Source of the DNA: Streptomyces aurantiogriseus
Lineage (GTDB): Bacteria; Actinomycetota; Actinomycetes; Streptomycetales; Streptomycetaceae
NCBI RefSeq assembly: GCF_014649375.1
Contig: NZ_BMSX01000015.1
Coordinates: 186,001-250,000, forward strand
Length of the DNA stretch: 64,000 nucleotides
Direction: 5' to 3'
The notes under the pieces are model-generated. The model was given only the letters and a program-made list of their open reading frames with translations. It was not told the origin of the DNA and did not search any database. The first letter of the stretch is position 1. The number at the start of each line of letters is the position of its first letter. Positions 8,893-17,748 of this stretch are shown piece after piece. A program made the position numbers and the translations under genes.

Positions 8893-9921
8893 ATGCGAGC
8901 ACTCGTCTACCACCGCGCCGGGCAGATCTCCTGGGACACGGTCACGGATCCTGCGATCGAGGAGTCGACCGATGCGATCGTGCGTGTCGACGCGACCAGC
9001 ATCTGCGGCAGCGACCTGCACATCCTGCGCGGAGAGCTCCCCGAGGTGAAACCGGGGACGGTCCTCGGCCACGAGGCCGTCGGCGAAGTGATGGACGTCG
9101 GCCGCGAGGTGCATGCTGTCCGCCCGGGGGATCAAGTGATCGTGTCGTCCGTCTCGGCCTGCGGCCGCTGTCAGTTCTGCCGGGACAACATGTACGGACA
9201 GTGCCGCTTCGGTGGCGGGTGGATCCTCGGGAATCTGATCAACGGCACACAGGCCGAGTTCGTACGCGTGCCCTTCGCCGACCATTCCACCCACCGACGG
9301 CCTACCGCCCTCGCGCTCAATGACGCGGTCCTGCTCGCCGAGGTTCTCCCCACCGCCTACGAGGTCGGGGTGCGCAACGGACACGTGGGCCCAGGAGACA
9401 CCGTCGTCGTGGTGGGCGCAGGTCCCGTAGGGCTGGCCGCGGTGATCACCGCGCGGATCTACGCGCCCCTCAGGGTCATCGCTGTGGACCTGTCTCCGTC
9501 CCGGCTGGAGGCTGCCGCCGGCCTGGGTGCCGATGCCGCCGAACTGCCGGGGCGGCTGATCGCCGACCTGTCCGAGGGCCCCGGAGCCGACGTGGTCATC
9601 GAGGCCGCGGGCGATCCGGAGAGCTTCGTCCTGTGCACGCGTGTCGTGCGTCCAGGCGGGCACATCGCGAACGTCGGCATGCACGGCAAGCCGGCCACGC
9701 TGCACCTTGAGGCCCTGTGGCGCAAGAACGTGACGATCAGCACGGGCCAGGTCGACACCTCCTCCACGCCCTGGCTGCTCGACCTGGTGACATCCGGGCG
9801 CCTGCCCGTCTCCCGCCTCGTCACCCACACCTTCCCCCTTGACCGGATGGAGGATGCCTACGAGATCTTCGCCCACGGCACCGACACCGGCGCCCTCAAG
9901 GTCGTGCTGCACCGCGAGTGA
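8893..9921 (+). CDS. Zinc-dependent alcohol dehydrogenase (MDR family)
   Basis: This is a 342-residue medium-chain dehydrogenase. The catalytic zinc ligands are in SICGSDLHILRGE and GTVLGHEAVGEV. The structural zinc lobe is complete (C-GR-C-QF-C-RDNMYGQ-C). The Rossmann motif is VVVVGAGPVGLAAV, with an acidic residue in VIAVDLSPSRLEAA favouring NAD over NADP. The C-terminus (FPLDRMEDAYEIFAHGTDTG) is canonical. The oxidised alcohol is unknown. Zinc alcohol dehydrogenases of this subgroup are regularly found in Streptomyces dormancy or hypoxia regions, where NADH reoxidation is a plausible role (inference). The start ATG follows AGGGAGTGAGAAGCAG. Confidence 0.93.
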   Translation: MRALVYHRAGQISWDTVTDPAIEESTDAIVRVDATSICGSDLHILRGELPEVKPGTVLGHEAVGEVMDVGREVHAVRPGDQVIVSSVSACGRCQFCRDNMYGQCRFGGGWILGNLINGTQAEFVRVPFADHSTHRRPTALALNDAVLLAEVLPTAYEVGVRNGHVGPGDTVVVVGAGPVGLAAVITARIYAPLRVIAVDLSPSRLEAAAGLGADAAELPGRLIADLSEGPGADVVIEAAGDPESFVLCTRVVRPGGHIANVGMHGKPATLHLEALWRKNVTISTGQVDTSSTPWLLDLVTSGRLPVSRLVTHTFPLDRMEDAYEIFAHGTDTGALKVVLHRE

Positions 9922-9992
9922 AGCGCCCACACCGAGCGCGACCGCGATCCTGAATCCGCCTCTGAATGCCGGGACTGCCCCGCAGCTTGAAC

Positions 9993-10030
9993 GGGGTCGG
10001 TCGGCCCCTCGACCGGGACCGTTCGGCCCC
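9993..10030. promoter_or_regulatory. Tandem DosR/DevR-like dyads, 22 bp apart
   Basis: GGGGTCGGTCGGCCCC (9993-10008) and GGGACCGTTCGGCCCC (10015-10030) start exactly 22 bp apart, repeating the arrangement at 490-526. They lie in front of a stretch holding only gene remnants, so the promoter they once served may have lost its gene. Confidence 0.45.
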
Positions 10031-10370
10031 ACGACTCGCCAGGCGAGCCGTGGTGCTATGGCAGTGAGCCGAGGGCAACGGCAGACGCGGCGAAGCGGCG
10101 TGAAACCGCGCACCGCGCAATTCGGGCCCGCAAGAAGCGGGCGGCCCTCGGCTCCATGACACCTGCAGCATGCTGCTGCCCGTCCGATCGGGCCGAGTCC
10201 TCATCCCGCAGAACACGCCGCTGGACCAGCCCCTCGGATCGATGTGCCGCGCTGAGGCCGACGGACGCCTGCGCCGCCCGTCCCGATTCCTCGATCGGGG
10301 CCGGTCGCGGTGCGGCCCAGGTCAGGCTCGGCGACTCTGGAGGCAGAGGCAGGCGTCGGGAGGAGGGCCG

Positions 10371-10585
10371 GTGCATTGGGAGACGATCCACAAGGGCACG
10401 GCACCGGGCGTCACACCGAATCTTGCCGACTACGACCAGGCTTGTTCCGATTTCCCCTGTTCACAGGCGCGTACCGCGCTGGCCGGTCTACCTGGCAGCG
10501 TACGAGGCAGTCGACCGGCAGGCGGGCGCGGGGCACGGAGACACGGTCTCGCTGCGGTGCATCGCCCGTGACAACGCCGTCTCGT
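10371..10585 (+). pseudogene. Remnant of an acetyl-CoA synthetase N-terminus
   Basis: A GTG at 10371, preceded by GGGAGGAGGGCCG, opens a frame reading VHWETIHKG, then PNLADYDQACSDF and QARTALAGLPG, which resembles the N-terminus of actinobacterial acetyl-CoA/acyl-CoA synthetases. Around 10488-10497 the match jumps one frame to LAAYEAVDRQAGAGHGDTVS and LRCIARDNAV, the next expected segment. Similarity then ends. The gene is therefore frameshifted and missing most of its length. The assignment rests on recalled family patterns rather than an alignment. Function is surely lost. Confidence 0.6.
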
Positions 10586-10774
10586 GTTCTACCCCCACAA
10601 CTCTGGTCGGCTTTTGGACGGGTCATCGACCGACCGTGCGCCGTCGACGGCCTGCTGGGCGTACGGCCCGTCGTCGCGGCCACCCTGTCGACAGACCACC
10701 GAGCCACGGACGGCGCCGTCGGCCACCACCTGACAACGGTCGACCGCCTCTTGCAGAACCCGGAGCAGCCATGA
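10586..10774 (+). pseudogene. Remnant of a 2-oxoacid dehydrogenase E2 C-terminus
   Basis: The frame reads FGRVIDRPCAVDGLLGVRPV, then AATLSTDHRATDGAVGHHL and DRLLQNPEQP. DHRATDG is the active-site signature (DHRxxDG) of dihydrolipoyl acyltransferases, and the flanks fit the last ~55 residues of that domain. The lipoyl and peripheral-subunit-binding domains are absent. The fragment abuts the acetyl-CoA synthetase remnant, as if a deletion fused the start of one gene to the end of another. A tiny ORF (10771-10827) overlaps its stop as ATGA and may be the leftover of a downstream gene. Confidence 0.65.
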
Positions 10775-10838
10775 ACCGCACCGAAGCACCGGACGTCGTC
10801 AACGAGTCGATCGCCTCCGCAGAGTAAGGAGATCCACG

Positions 10839-11021
10839 ATGACCGACAGCACGGCAGAACGCCTGAGCCTCCTGGAAGCCCAGGTACAAGTCCTGGCTCA
10901 AGCCGTCCGAGCCCTCGCTGGAGGCCTGGAGGAGGGCCCGTCGCAGGACACCGAGAGGGAGAAGCAGGCGGCTCGGGGAGCACGACTGGCACACGAACTC
11001 CTGCTCTCTCAGGGGCTGTAG
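10839..11021 (+). CDS. Small hypothetical protein with coiled-coil character
   Basis: The 60-residue product (MTDSTAERLSLLEAQVQVLA at the start, ARLAHELLLSQGL at the end) has regularly spaced Leu/Ala typical of an amphipathic helix or short coiled coil. RBS TAAGGAGATCCACG immediately before the ATG is strong, which supports a real gene. It is 16 bp from the following CBS gene and likely co-transcribed. I do not know a function. Confidence 0.7.
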   Translation: MTDSTAERLSLLEAQVQVLAQAVRALAGGLEEGPSQDTEREKQAARGARLAHELLLSQGL

Positions 11022-11037
11022 AAACCGGCGGGGACCG

Positions 11038-11496
11038 ATGGAGATCTCCGAGGCGATGAGCTCTCCGGCAGTGGCCGTCCCGACGCGGACATCGATAGGC
11101 GAGACAGCCAGGCAGATGGACGAGTGCGGGGTCGGTTCCGTGGTGCTCACAGAGGGCGGGACGCTCCGAGGCATCGTCACCGACCGCGACCTCACCGTGC
11201 GCGCGCTGGCCAGGAGCCTCGACGCGGACGAACCGGTGGGCACGGTGATGACCTCGCCCGTGATCACGGTGAACGTGACCGACGACATCCACGAGGCGTA
11301 CCGGACCTTCCGCAGGTCCGGCGTCCGGCGCCTGCCCGTACTGGACGGACACCAGGTCGTCGGCATCCTGGCTGTGGACGACATGCTCCTCGATGTCTTC
11401 CAGCGGGTGGCGGACCTGCTGGGCCCGGTCGCCCGCAGCGTCCTCGAGGAACCACCCGTACCGCCCTCCATGGAACCACCCTCGCAGGAGCCGTGA
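11038..11496 (+). CDS. Tandem CBS domain protein
   Basis: This 152-residue protein consists of two CBS motifs. CBS1 has MSSPAVAVPTRTSIGETARQ and GIVTDRDLTVRAL. CBS2 has VMTSPVITVNVTDDIHEAYR and RRLPVLDGHQVVGILAVDDM. A short Pro-rich tail follows. The two aspartates in TDRDL and VDDM are the usual ribose-contacting positions for adenine nucleotides. Stand-alone CBS pairs act as energy sensors or as partners of other enzymes, and the target here is unknown. The RBS before the ATG is weak (GGGGACCG), so translation may depend on coupling to the small gene upstream. Confidence 0.9.
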   Translation: MEISEAMSSPAVAVPTRTSIGETARQMDECGVGSVVLTEGGTLRGIVTDRDLTVRALARSLDADEPVGTVMTSPVITVNVTDDIHEAYRTFRRSGVRRLPVLDGHQVVGILAVDDMLLDVFQRVADLLGPVARSVLEEPPVPPSMEPPSQEP

Positions 11497-11953
11497 CGGC
11501 CCGGAGCATGGTCCGGGAAGCAGGACCTGCGCCACGGATGGCTCGCCCGTCTGGCGCACTGCGCCGGTGCGGGCCGTTCGTTGGCCAGGTGTGGCAGGAC
11601 AGAGCGGAGCCGTCGGGGAACGTGCGGCCGCGGGGTATGCGGACCCGCACGGGCTCCGCCGTGCGCTGGCGCGTAGCGAGGCCGACTTCGTTCTGCGTCT
11701 GGGGATTGCGCCTGCGGAGGCTTGGTTCGCTGCCCCGGGGCCTGTGTCGGGCGAGGAGCTCAGCTGGGGAGCCGATCCGGATGCCGTCGTTTCGCGGAGT
11801 GCGACGAACACTCCTGACGACCGTCCTTGAGATACCGAACGACATGGCCATCCTGGCCTCCGCCCCCCGCCACCCCGCAACCCTGTCGCGTCTGAGAGCC
11901 GGCCCGGACTGCGGCGGCGTGAGCGGCGTGACTGGTGCACTGCTCGCGACACG
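11497..11953. other. Intergenic region without a recognisable gene
   Basis: This is 457 bp between the CBS gene and the convergent NarK-type gene. Short open frames exist on both strands (for example a plus-strand frame ending near 11830 with ARSEADFVLRLGIAPAEAWF), but none has an RBS or a family signature. It may be decayed coding sequence. Confidence 0.45.
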
Positions 11954-13159
11954 TCACCGGACCTGACGACGCACGGCCGTAACGGTGAACACCGCGGTAG
12001 CGCCCGCGGTGGCCGCCAGCAGCACGTATCCCCATGTGTAGTCGTCTGCGGCCCCGTAGATGGCGCCCATGAGCAGGGGCGGGAAGAAGCCTCCCAGGCC
12101 TCCGGCGGCCCCGACGACACCGGTGACCGAGCCGACCTGCTCTGGGGGTACGAGGCGGGCGACAAGTGCGAACACAGCTCCCGAGGCCGTGCCCAGGGCG
12201 GCCGCCATGCAGAGGAAAGCCAGAGTTCCGACGGGGATCAGCGGCAGCTCGAAGGAGGCAAGGAGGGCGAGAGCGGCCACGGCCGCGTACGCGCCGATGA
12301 GCACCGGCACGGGGTGCAGCCGGTCGGAGAGCCAGCCGCCGACCGGGCGCATGGCGACGGCGAGGACGACGAAGCCCGCGGTGCGCAGGGCGGCGTCGGA
12401 GCGTCCGAGGCCGTATGCGGTGGTGAGGTAGGTGGGCAAGTAGACGCTGAAGGCGACGAATCCGCCGAAGGCCACGGCGTAGAGGAAGGCCAGCTGCATA
12501 GTGGCGGGCATCCGCATGGTCGTGGTGGTGCGCGCGAGCAGAGACCCGACGGGTACGGCGCGGCCAGGTTTGTCGCGCAGAAGGAGGCGGGCCACCACGG
12601 CGTACACGGCGAGAAGGCCGGCAACCAGGTCGAAGGGGAAAGCACGCCCGACGGCGTCGGCGAGCTGCACGGTGGTGAAGGACGACAGGGCAGTGCCACC
12701 GGTGCCGATGCCGAAGATCCCCAACGCGAGTCCGCGACGCTCGGGCGGGTACCAGGCATTGACGAACGGCACGCCGACGGCGAACGTCGTGCCGCCCAGA
12801 CCGAGGAAGAAGCCGCCGACAAGCACCTCGACCAGCGAGTCGGCCAGATGGCCCAAGTAGAGAACGGGCAAGGCCGTGAGTGCCGCGATGAGGGGGAACA
12901 TCCGGCGTGCACCGACGCGGTCGGTGAGGGCGCCCACGGGGATCCGGCCCAGCGAGCCGACGATGACCGGTACCGCCACGACGAGGGATTGCTGAAAGGA
13001 GGCCAGGTCCAGGTCGTCGCGGATCGTCGGGCCCAGTGGCGCGAGCAAAGCCCACGCCCAGAAGCAGAGCATGAACCCCACTGTTGCCAGGACGAGCATC
13101 AACGTCGGCCGTGGGGACGCCTCCGCCACGCCTGCGTGCGGCGATGAAACGCGGCTCAA
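11954..13159 (-). CDS. narK: MFS nitrate/nitrite transporter, NarK type
   Basis: The 401-residue protein has about twelve membrane segments. Its Gly-rich nitrate-porter signatures are clear: LGLGGTTFAVGVPFVNAWYP in helix 5 and VTGVVGAAGGLGGFFPPLLM in helix 11. Substrate-binding arginines of the family appear in SLGRIPVGALTDRVGARR (helix 2) and AMRPVGGWLSDRL (helix 8). It moves nitrate in and/or nitrite out across the cell membrane. S. coelicolor carries NarK-type porters in a comparable hypoxia region near nitrate reductase genes, but no nar genes are visible in this window. It is divergent from the formate dehydrogenase pair, and a partial GGGAC-type dyad lies near 13179-13193 in the shared promoter region. 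Confidence 0.9.
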   Translation of the reverse strand: MSRVSSPHAGVAEASPRPTLMLVLATVGFMLCFWAWALLAPLGPTIRDDLDLASFQQSLVVAVPVIVGSLGRIPVGALTDRVGARRMFPLIAALTALPVLYLGHLADSLVEVLVGGFFLGLGGTTFAVGVPFVNAWYPPERRGLALGIFGIGTGGTALSSFTTVQLADAVGRAFPFDLVAGLLAVYAVVARLLLRDKPGRAVPVGSLLARTTTTMRMPATMQLAFLYAVAFGGFVAFSVYLPTYLTTAYGLGRSDAALRTAGFVVLAVAMRPVGGWLSDRLHPVPVLIGAYAAVAALALLASFELPLIPVGTLAFLCMAAALGTASGAVFALVARLVPPEQVGSVTGVVGAAGGLGGFFPPLLMGAIYGAADDYTWGYVLLAATAGATAVFTVTAVRRQVR

Positions 13160-13378
13160 GGGGACTCCTCCTTGCCCTGGGACGGATCGCCCCGCCCTTC
13201 GACTCCCTCACGATGCTGCTGCGTACCCGCCCGACCATCCGCGCGACGCGCCTGCCGCCACGGGTGATGATGCTGCCCGGCGAACCCAGGCGGTGCGAGG
13301 TCGGCTGCCGCGACTGTTGTGGAGTCGGCAGGTGACGGCCCGGATGCAGCCGCGTGAGACCGCGTCCACGATGAAGAC

Positions 13379-15064
13379 ATGGCTCCCGTACACCCCGCGG
13401 ACCGCTTCGACGCCTTCCGGGCCCTCGCCGACCGACGTGGGCGGCCTGGAGACGGGCTGATCGAGTCGCTGGCCACGGCCAGAACGGGAACGGCGAACGG
13501 CCCCGAGGTGTGGGCACCATCTGTCGCCGCAGCCCTCGAACTGCCCGCTGCCGCCGCGCTCGGACCGGCCGGCTACTACGCGGACCTCGCCGCCCCGCAC
13601 AGCCGCCGGCACGTCCGGGTCTGCGCGGCGACAGCATGCTTCGCCGCCCAGGCCGGCCGGCAGCTCACCGACGTGGAGCACGAGCTGGGCGTCACCGTGG
13701 GCACGGCCTCACCCGACGGAGAGAGATCTCTGCAGGCCGTCCGCTGTCTCGGGTACTGCTACGCGGGCCCCGCAGCACTCGACGGAGACACGCCCTGCAC
13801 CGGCCCGACGCTGACCGGCCAGCTCGCGGGGCGCGAGCCCCCGCAGGCACCGGAGATCCCGGCGGCCGACGACACCGGCGACCCCATACTGCTGGGGGGT
13901 GTGGTAGCCGGTGAGCCCGCTTGGCAGGTGTGGCCGAGGATCGTGACGGCAGGCTCTCCCGACGAGGTCCATCTGGAGGTGGCGGCGTCCGGGCTGCGAG
14001 GACGCGGTGGCGCGGGGTTCCGGGTGGCAACGAAGTGGGAGGCAGTCCGCCATGCGTCCGACACCATGGTGGTGGTCAACGGAGACGAAGGAGATCCCGG
14101 CTCCTTCGCCGACCGGCTGCTGATGGAAGCCGACCCTGATCGGGTGCTGGAGGGCCTGGCGCTGGCCTGCTTCGCGTGCGGTGCCCGCTGTGGCGTGGTG
14201 CTCGTGCGCTCGGAGTATCCGCGTGCGCTGGCACGGATGCGGGAGGCGGTCGGTCAGGCGTACGCCGACGGGCACTTCGGTGCGTCCGTGCACGGCACGG
14301 CCACGACCCTGGACGTCAAGGTGGTGGAGGGCGCCGGATCGTACGTCGCGGGTGAGGAGACCGCGCTGATCGCGAGCCTTGAGGGGGCCCGGGGCTGCGC
14401 CCGGCCGCGCCCGCCCTACCCGACCCAGCGCGGGCTGTGGGATGCGCCGACCGTGGTGAACAACGTCGAGACCCTGGCGGCCGTCCCGTGGATCGTCTCC
14501 CGCGGCGGTGAGGCGTACGCCCGCCGCGGGGCTCTCGATGAGACGGGGACGAAGCTGGTCTGCCTGTCCGAGCGGTTCGCCCGGCCCGGCGCGTACGAGG
14601 TCGAGCTCGGCACACCCCTGGAACGGATCGTCACGGACCTGGGCGGCGGTCTGAAGGACGGCGCCGAGTTGGCCGTGCTCCAGGTCGGCGGGCCGCTGGG
14701 CGGCTTCCTCTCCCCCGACGCACTGGACATGCCGCTGACCGCCGCCGACCTCGATGCTCGGGGCGCCGCCCTCGGCCACGCCGGCCTCGTCGCCTTCGAC
14801 CAGCGCGTGGCACCGGAGGATGTGCTGCGGCACATCTGGCAGTTCGCCGCCGCCGAGAGCTGCGGCGCCTGCTCGCCCTGTCGGGTGGGATCACGCCGAG
14901 GCCTGGAACTGGCCTCCGCCGGCACTCCGCCCGGACGGGAGTGGGACCGGCTCTCGCGTGTCCTGTCCGAGGCGAGCCTGTGCGCCTTCGGACGGCGGAT
15001 CCCCCCTGCTGTGCGCAGCCTCGCCCGCGCCTACGGAGACCCACTGGTGGGATGGAGTCCATGA
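13379..15064 (+). CDS. NAD-dependent formate dehydrogenase, NuoE-NuoF fusion subunit
   Basis: This 561-residue flavoprotein subunit joins two complex-I-like modules. The N-terminus is NuoE-like with a [2Fe-2S] site C-x4-C (VCAATACF) and C-x3-C (RCLGYCYAG). The C-terminal ~400 residues are NuoF-like, with the NADH/FMN loop GLRGRGGAGFRVATKW, NGDEGDPGSFADR, EGAGSYVAGEETALI and a 4Fe-4S site SCGACSPC plus a later SLCAFG. It passes electrons from the molybdenum subunit to NAD+. The gene ends in ATGA overlapping the start of the catalytic subunit gene, so a stoichiometric complex is expected. A separate gamma subunit is not needed because NuoE is built in. Confidence 0.92.
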   Translation: MAPVHPADRFDAFRALADRRGRPGDGLIESLATARTGTANGPEVWAPSVAAALELPAAAALGPAGYYADLAAPHSRRHVRVCAATACFAAQAGRQLTDVEHELGVTVGTASPDGERSLQAVRCLGYCYAGPAALDGDTPCTGPTLTGQLAGREPPQAPEIPAADDTGDPILLGGVVAGEPAWQVWPRIVTAGSPDEVHLEVAASGLRGRGGAGFRVATKWEAVRHASDTMVVVNGDEGDPGSFADRLLMEADPDRVLEGLALACFACGARCGVVLVRSEYPRALARMREAVGQAYADGHFGASVHGTATTLDVKVVEGAGSYVAGEETALIASLEGARGCARPRPPYPTQRGLWDAPTVVNNVETLAAVPWIVSRGGEAYARRGALDETGTKLVCLSERFARPGAYEVELGTPLERIVTDLGGGLKDGAELAVLQVGGPLGGFLSPDALDMPLTAADLDARGAALGHAGLVAFDQRVAPEDVLRHIWQFAAAESCGACSPCRVGSRRGLELASAGTPPGREWDRLSRVLSEASLCAFGRRIPPAVRSLARAYGDPLVGWSP

Positions 15065-17748
15065 TCAGCATCACAGTCGAGGTCGACGGCACGAGCGTCG
15101 ACGTGCCCGAGGGAACTTCCCTGCTCACGGCGGTGCGGACGGCCGGGATCGAGCTGCCCGCGCTGTGCTCCGACGACCGGCTCAGCCCCGCCGGTTCCTG
15201 CCGCACCTGCCTGGTACGGGCCGACGGGAAGATCGCGGCCTCCTGCGTGACCCCGGCCGTGTCCGGTACCCGCGTCGAAGCCGCCGCCGACGATCTGCGG
15301 CAGCTGCGCCGGGACGCGGTGGAGGTCATCGTCTCCGCCCTGCCGCCCCGTGCCCTGGCCGACGACAACCCCAGCGAGCTGGCGCATGTCTGCCGGTCGC
15401 TGGGGATCGGCCCCGAGTCGGCCCAGGGAGCCGGAGGCCGGGGCGGGGACGACTCCCACCCGTACGTCCACCTCGACCGGGACCTGTGCATCGCCTGCGG
15501 CCGGTGCGTCCGCATGTGCGCCGAGGTGCAGGGCACCTTCGCGCTCACCCTGGTCGGCCGGGGCGCCGACACGGTGGTCGCTCCCGGCACCGGCGGGCCC
15601 TGGGCCGAGTCCGACTGCGTCGCCTGCGGCGGCTGCGTCGACACCTGCCCGACCGGTGCGATCACCGAACCCGGTCCGGCACGAGGCCTCACTTCCGGGA
15701 TCCGCCCGGCGGCGGCCGTGACCCGTACTACCTGCGGCTACTGCGGCGTCGGCTGTGCCCTTGATGTGGTCACCGACGACGGCGAGGTCACGGCGGTGCT
15801 GCCCGCCCGGGACAGCCCGGTCAACCAGGGGCATGCGTGCGTCAAGGGGCGCTTCGCCCACGGATATCTCACCTCTCCCGAACGGCTCACCCGACCTCTG
15901 CTGCGCCGCGACGACCGCTTGGAGCCAGCGAGTTGGGACGAGGCTCTCGGTCATGTCGCCCGGGGGCTGCATGCGGCTGTCGCGGTCGGCGGCCCGGACG
16001 CCGTGGCGGCGATCTCCTCGGCCCGCGCCACCAACGAGGAGAACTACCTCGTCCAGAAGTTCATGCGAGTCGTCATCGGCACGAACAACGTCGACAACTG
16101 CTCGCGCCTCTGTCACTCCCCATCCGCCGCCGGCCTCACCGCCTCCTTCGGCCTCTCTGGCGGCACCGACAGCTTCGACGACGTGGAGCGGTCAGACTGC
16201 CTGTTGGTGGTCGGCGCCAACCCCGTCGAGGCCCACCCCGTGGTCGGAGCGCGCCTGCTCCAGCGCGTGCTGCGCGGGGCCAAACTGGTCGTCGCCGACC
16301 CGCGCGCCGTCGGACTCGCCCTGCACGCCGACGTACATCTGAGGCCCCGCCCCGGCACCAACGTCGCGCTCTTCCACGGGCTCGCCCACATCCTGCTCGC
16401 CGAAGGACTGGCCGACGAGGAATTCCTGCACGAACGAGCCACCGGCCTGCCGGAACTCACCGAGTTGCTGGACGACTACCCGCCCAACCGGGTGGCGGAC
16501 ATCACCGGAGTACCCACCGCGGACCTGGTCGCCGCCGCCCGGCTGTACGGCCGTGCCCGACGGCCCGCGATCGTCTACGGCTTGGGCGTGACCGAGCACC
16601 TGCACGGTACGGACGGGGTGCGGTCGCTGGCCAACCTGGCGATCCTGCGCGGCGCCGTGGGCACCGACCGCGGGCACGGGGTCAACCCGCTGCGCGGCCA
16701 GAACAACGTCCAGGGCGCCTCCGACATGGGCGCGTTGCCCGACCTCCTTCCCGGCTACGGGAAGGTGACCGACCCTGCCGTGCGCGCCCGGGCCGAGGCG
16801 GTGTGGGGCGTGCCGGTTCCCGAACGTCCGGGCCTGAGGATCCCGGACATGTTCGCCGCCGCACGTGCGGGGGATCTGCGGGCCCTGTGGGTCATCGGCG
16901 AGGACGTCTGTGCCACCGACCCCGACGCGAACCGGGTGGCCCAGGCTCTGGACGCGTGTCCGCTCGTCGTCTGCAACGAGCTGTTCCTGTCCGAGACCGC
17001 CCGCCATGCGGACGTCGTGCTGCCGGTCGCCTCCTGGCTAGAGAAGGACGGCACCTTCGTCAACTTCGACCGCCGGTTCCAGCGGGTGCGTCCCGCCGTT
17101 CCCCCGCCGGGAGAGGCACGGAGCGACTTCGAGGTCGTACGTGCCCTCGCCACGCTGATGGGAGTCGACCTGCGCTGTGCTACTCCGGCCGACGCGCTGG
17201 CCGAGTGCGGACGGGTGGCCCCCCTCTTCGCCGGGCTCTCCCACGACCGGATGGACCGCGAGGGCGCCGTCCCGTGGCCCTGCCCGGACCCCGGCTGCCC
17301 CGGCGAGGCCACGCTCTACCGAGAGCGGTTCGCCACCCCGGACGGGCGGGCCAATCTTTCTGCGGCCCCCTACCTCCCACCCGGTGAACAGCCCGACGAC
17401 GACTACCCGCTGGTCCTGGTCACCGGGCGGCGCTGGGCCCACTACAACTCCGGCAGCATGACCCGCCGCGGCGGCAACCTCGCCCTCGATCCGGTCGACT
17501 TCCTCGACCTCCACCCCGACGACGCCGTCCGGTACGACGTGCGCGACGGCGCCTCGGTCGTCGTGGAGAGCCGGCACGGCCGGGCCCGCCTCATCGCCCG
17601 GGTCGGCGAACAGACAGCTCCCGGCCAGGTCTTCTGCTCCTTCCACTTCCCCGCAAGCGGAGTGAACCACCTCACCTCCGACCACGCGGACACCGTCACA
17701 TCCTGCCCCGAGTACAAGGTCACCGCAGTACGCGTGGCCTCGACATGA
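15061..17748 (+). CDS. Formate dehydrogenase catalytic subunit (Mo/W-bis-PGD, Cys type)
   Basis: This 895-residue subunit has, in order, an N-terminal plant-type [2Fe-2S] domain (PALCSDDRLSPAGSCRTCLV), the His-Cys 4Fe-4S NuoG-like segment (ELAHVCRSLG), two ferredoxin clusters (CIACGRCVRMC; CVACGGCVDTCPTG), and the 4Fe-4S molybdopterin domain (CGYCGVGCALDV, HACVKGRFAHG). Next is the bis-PGD catalytic body with SRLCHSPSAAGLTASFG, where Cys stands at the position of selenocysteine in E. coli FdhF. The last ~110 residues are the dinucleotide-binding cap (YPLVLVTGRRWAHYN). It oxidises formate to CO2 in the cytoplasm, with electrons leaving through the flavin subunit. I prefer the ATG at 15061 (4-bp overlap); an ATG at 15052 is possible. 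The sulfur-transfer protein FdhD that such enzymes require is not in the window. Confidence 0.93.
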   Translation: MISITVEVDGTSVDVPEGTSLLTAVRTAGIELPALCSDDRLSPAGSCRTCLVRADGKIAASCVTPAVSGTRVEAAADDLRQLRRDAVEVIVSALPPRALADDNPSELAHVCRSLGIGPESAQGAGGRGGDDSHPYVHLDRDLCIACGRCVRMCAEVQGTFALTLVGRGADTVVAPGTGGPWAESDCVACGGCVDTCPTGAITEPGPARGLTSGIRPAAAVTRTTCGYCGVGCALDVVTDDGEVTAVLPARDSPVNQGHACVKGRFAHGYLTSPERLTRPLLRRDDRLEPASWDEALGHVARGLHAAVAVGGPDAVAAISSARATNEENYLVQKFMRVVIGTNNVDNCSRLCHSPSAAGLTASFGLSGGTDSFDDVERSDCLLVVGANPVEAHPVVGARLLQRVLRGAKLVVADPRAVGLALHADVHLRPRPGTNVALFHGLAHILLAEGLADEEFLHERATGLPELTELLDDYPPNRVADITGVPTADLVAAARLYGRARRPAIVYGLGVTEHLHGTDGVRSLANLAILRGAVGTDRGHGVNPLRGQNNVQGASDMGALPDLLPGYGKVTDPAVRARAEAVWGVPVPERPGLRIPDMFAAARAGDLRALWVIGEDVCATDPDANRVAQALDACPLVVCNELFLSETARHADVVLPVASWLEKDGTFVNFDRRFQRVRPAVPPPGEARSDFEVVRALATLMGVDLRCATPADALAECGRVAPLFAGLSHDRMDREGAVPWPCPDPGCPGEATLYRERFATPDGRANLSAAPYLPPGEQPDDDYPLVLVTGRRWAHYNSGSMTRRGGNLALDPVDFLDLHPDDAVRYDVRDGASVVVESRHGRARLIARVGEQTAPGQVFCSFHFPASGVNHLTSDHADTVTSCPEYKVTAVRVAST

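Noticed and set aside
10064..10152. Inverted copies of GAGCCGAGGGC as an insertion-sequence end
   Set aside because: They are 65 bp apart without a transposase or flanking target duplication, so they are most likely chance or part of decayed sequence.
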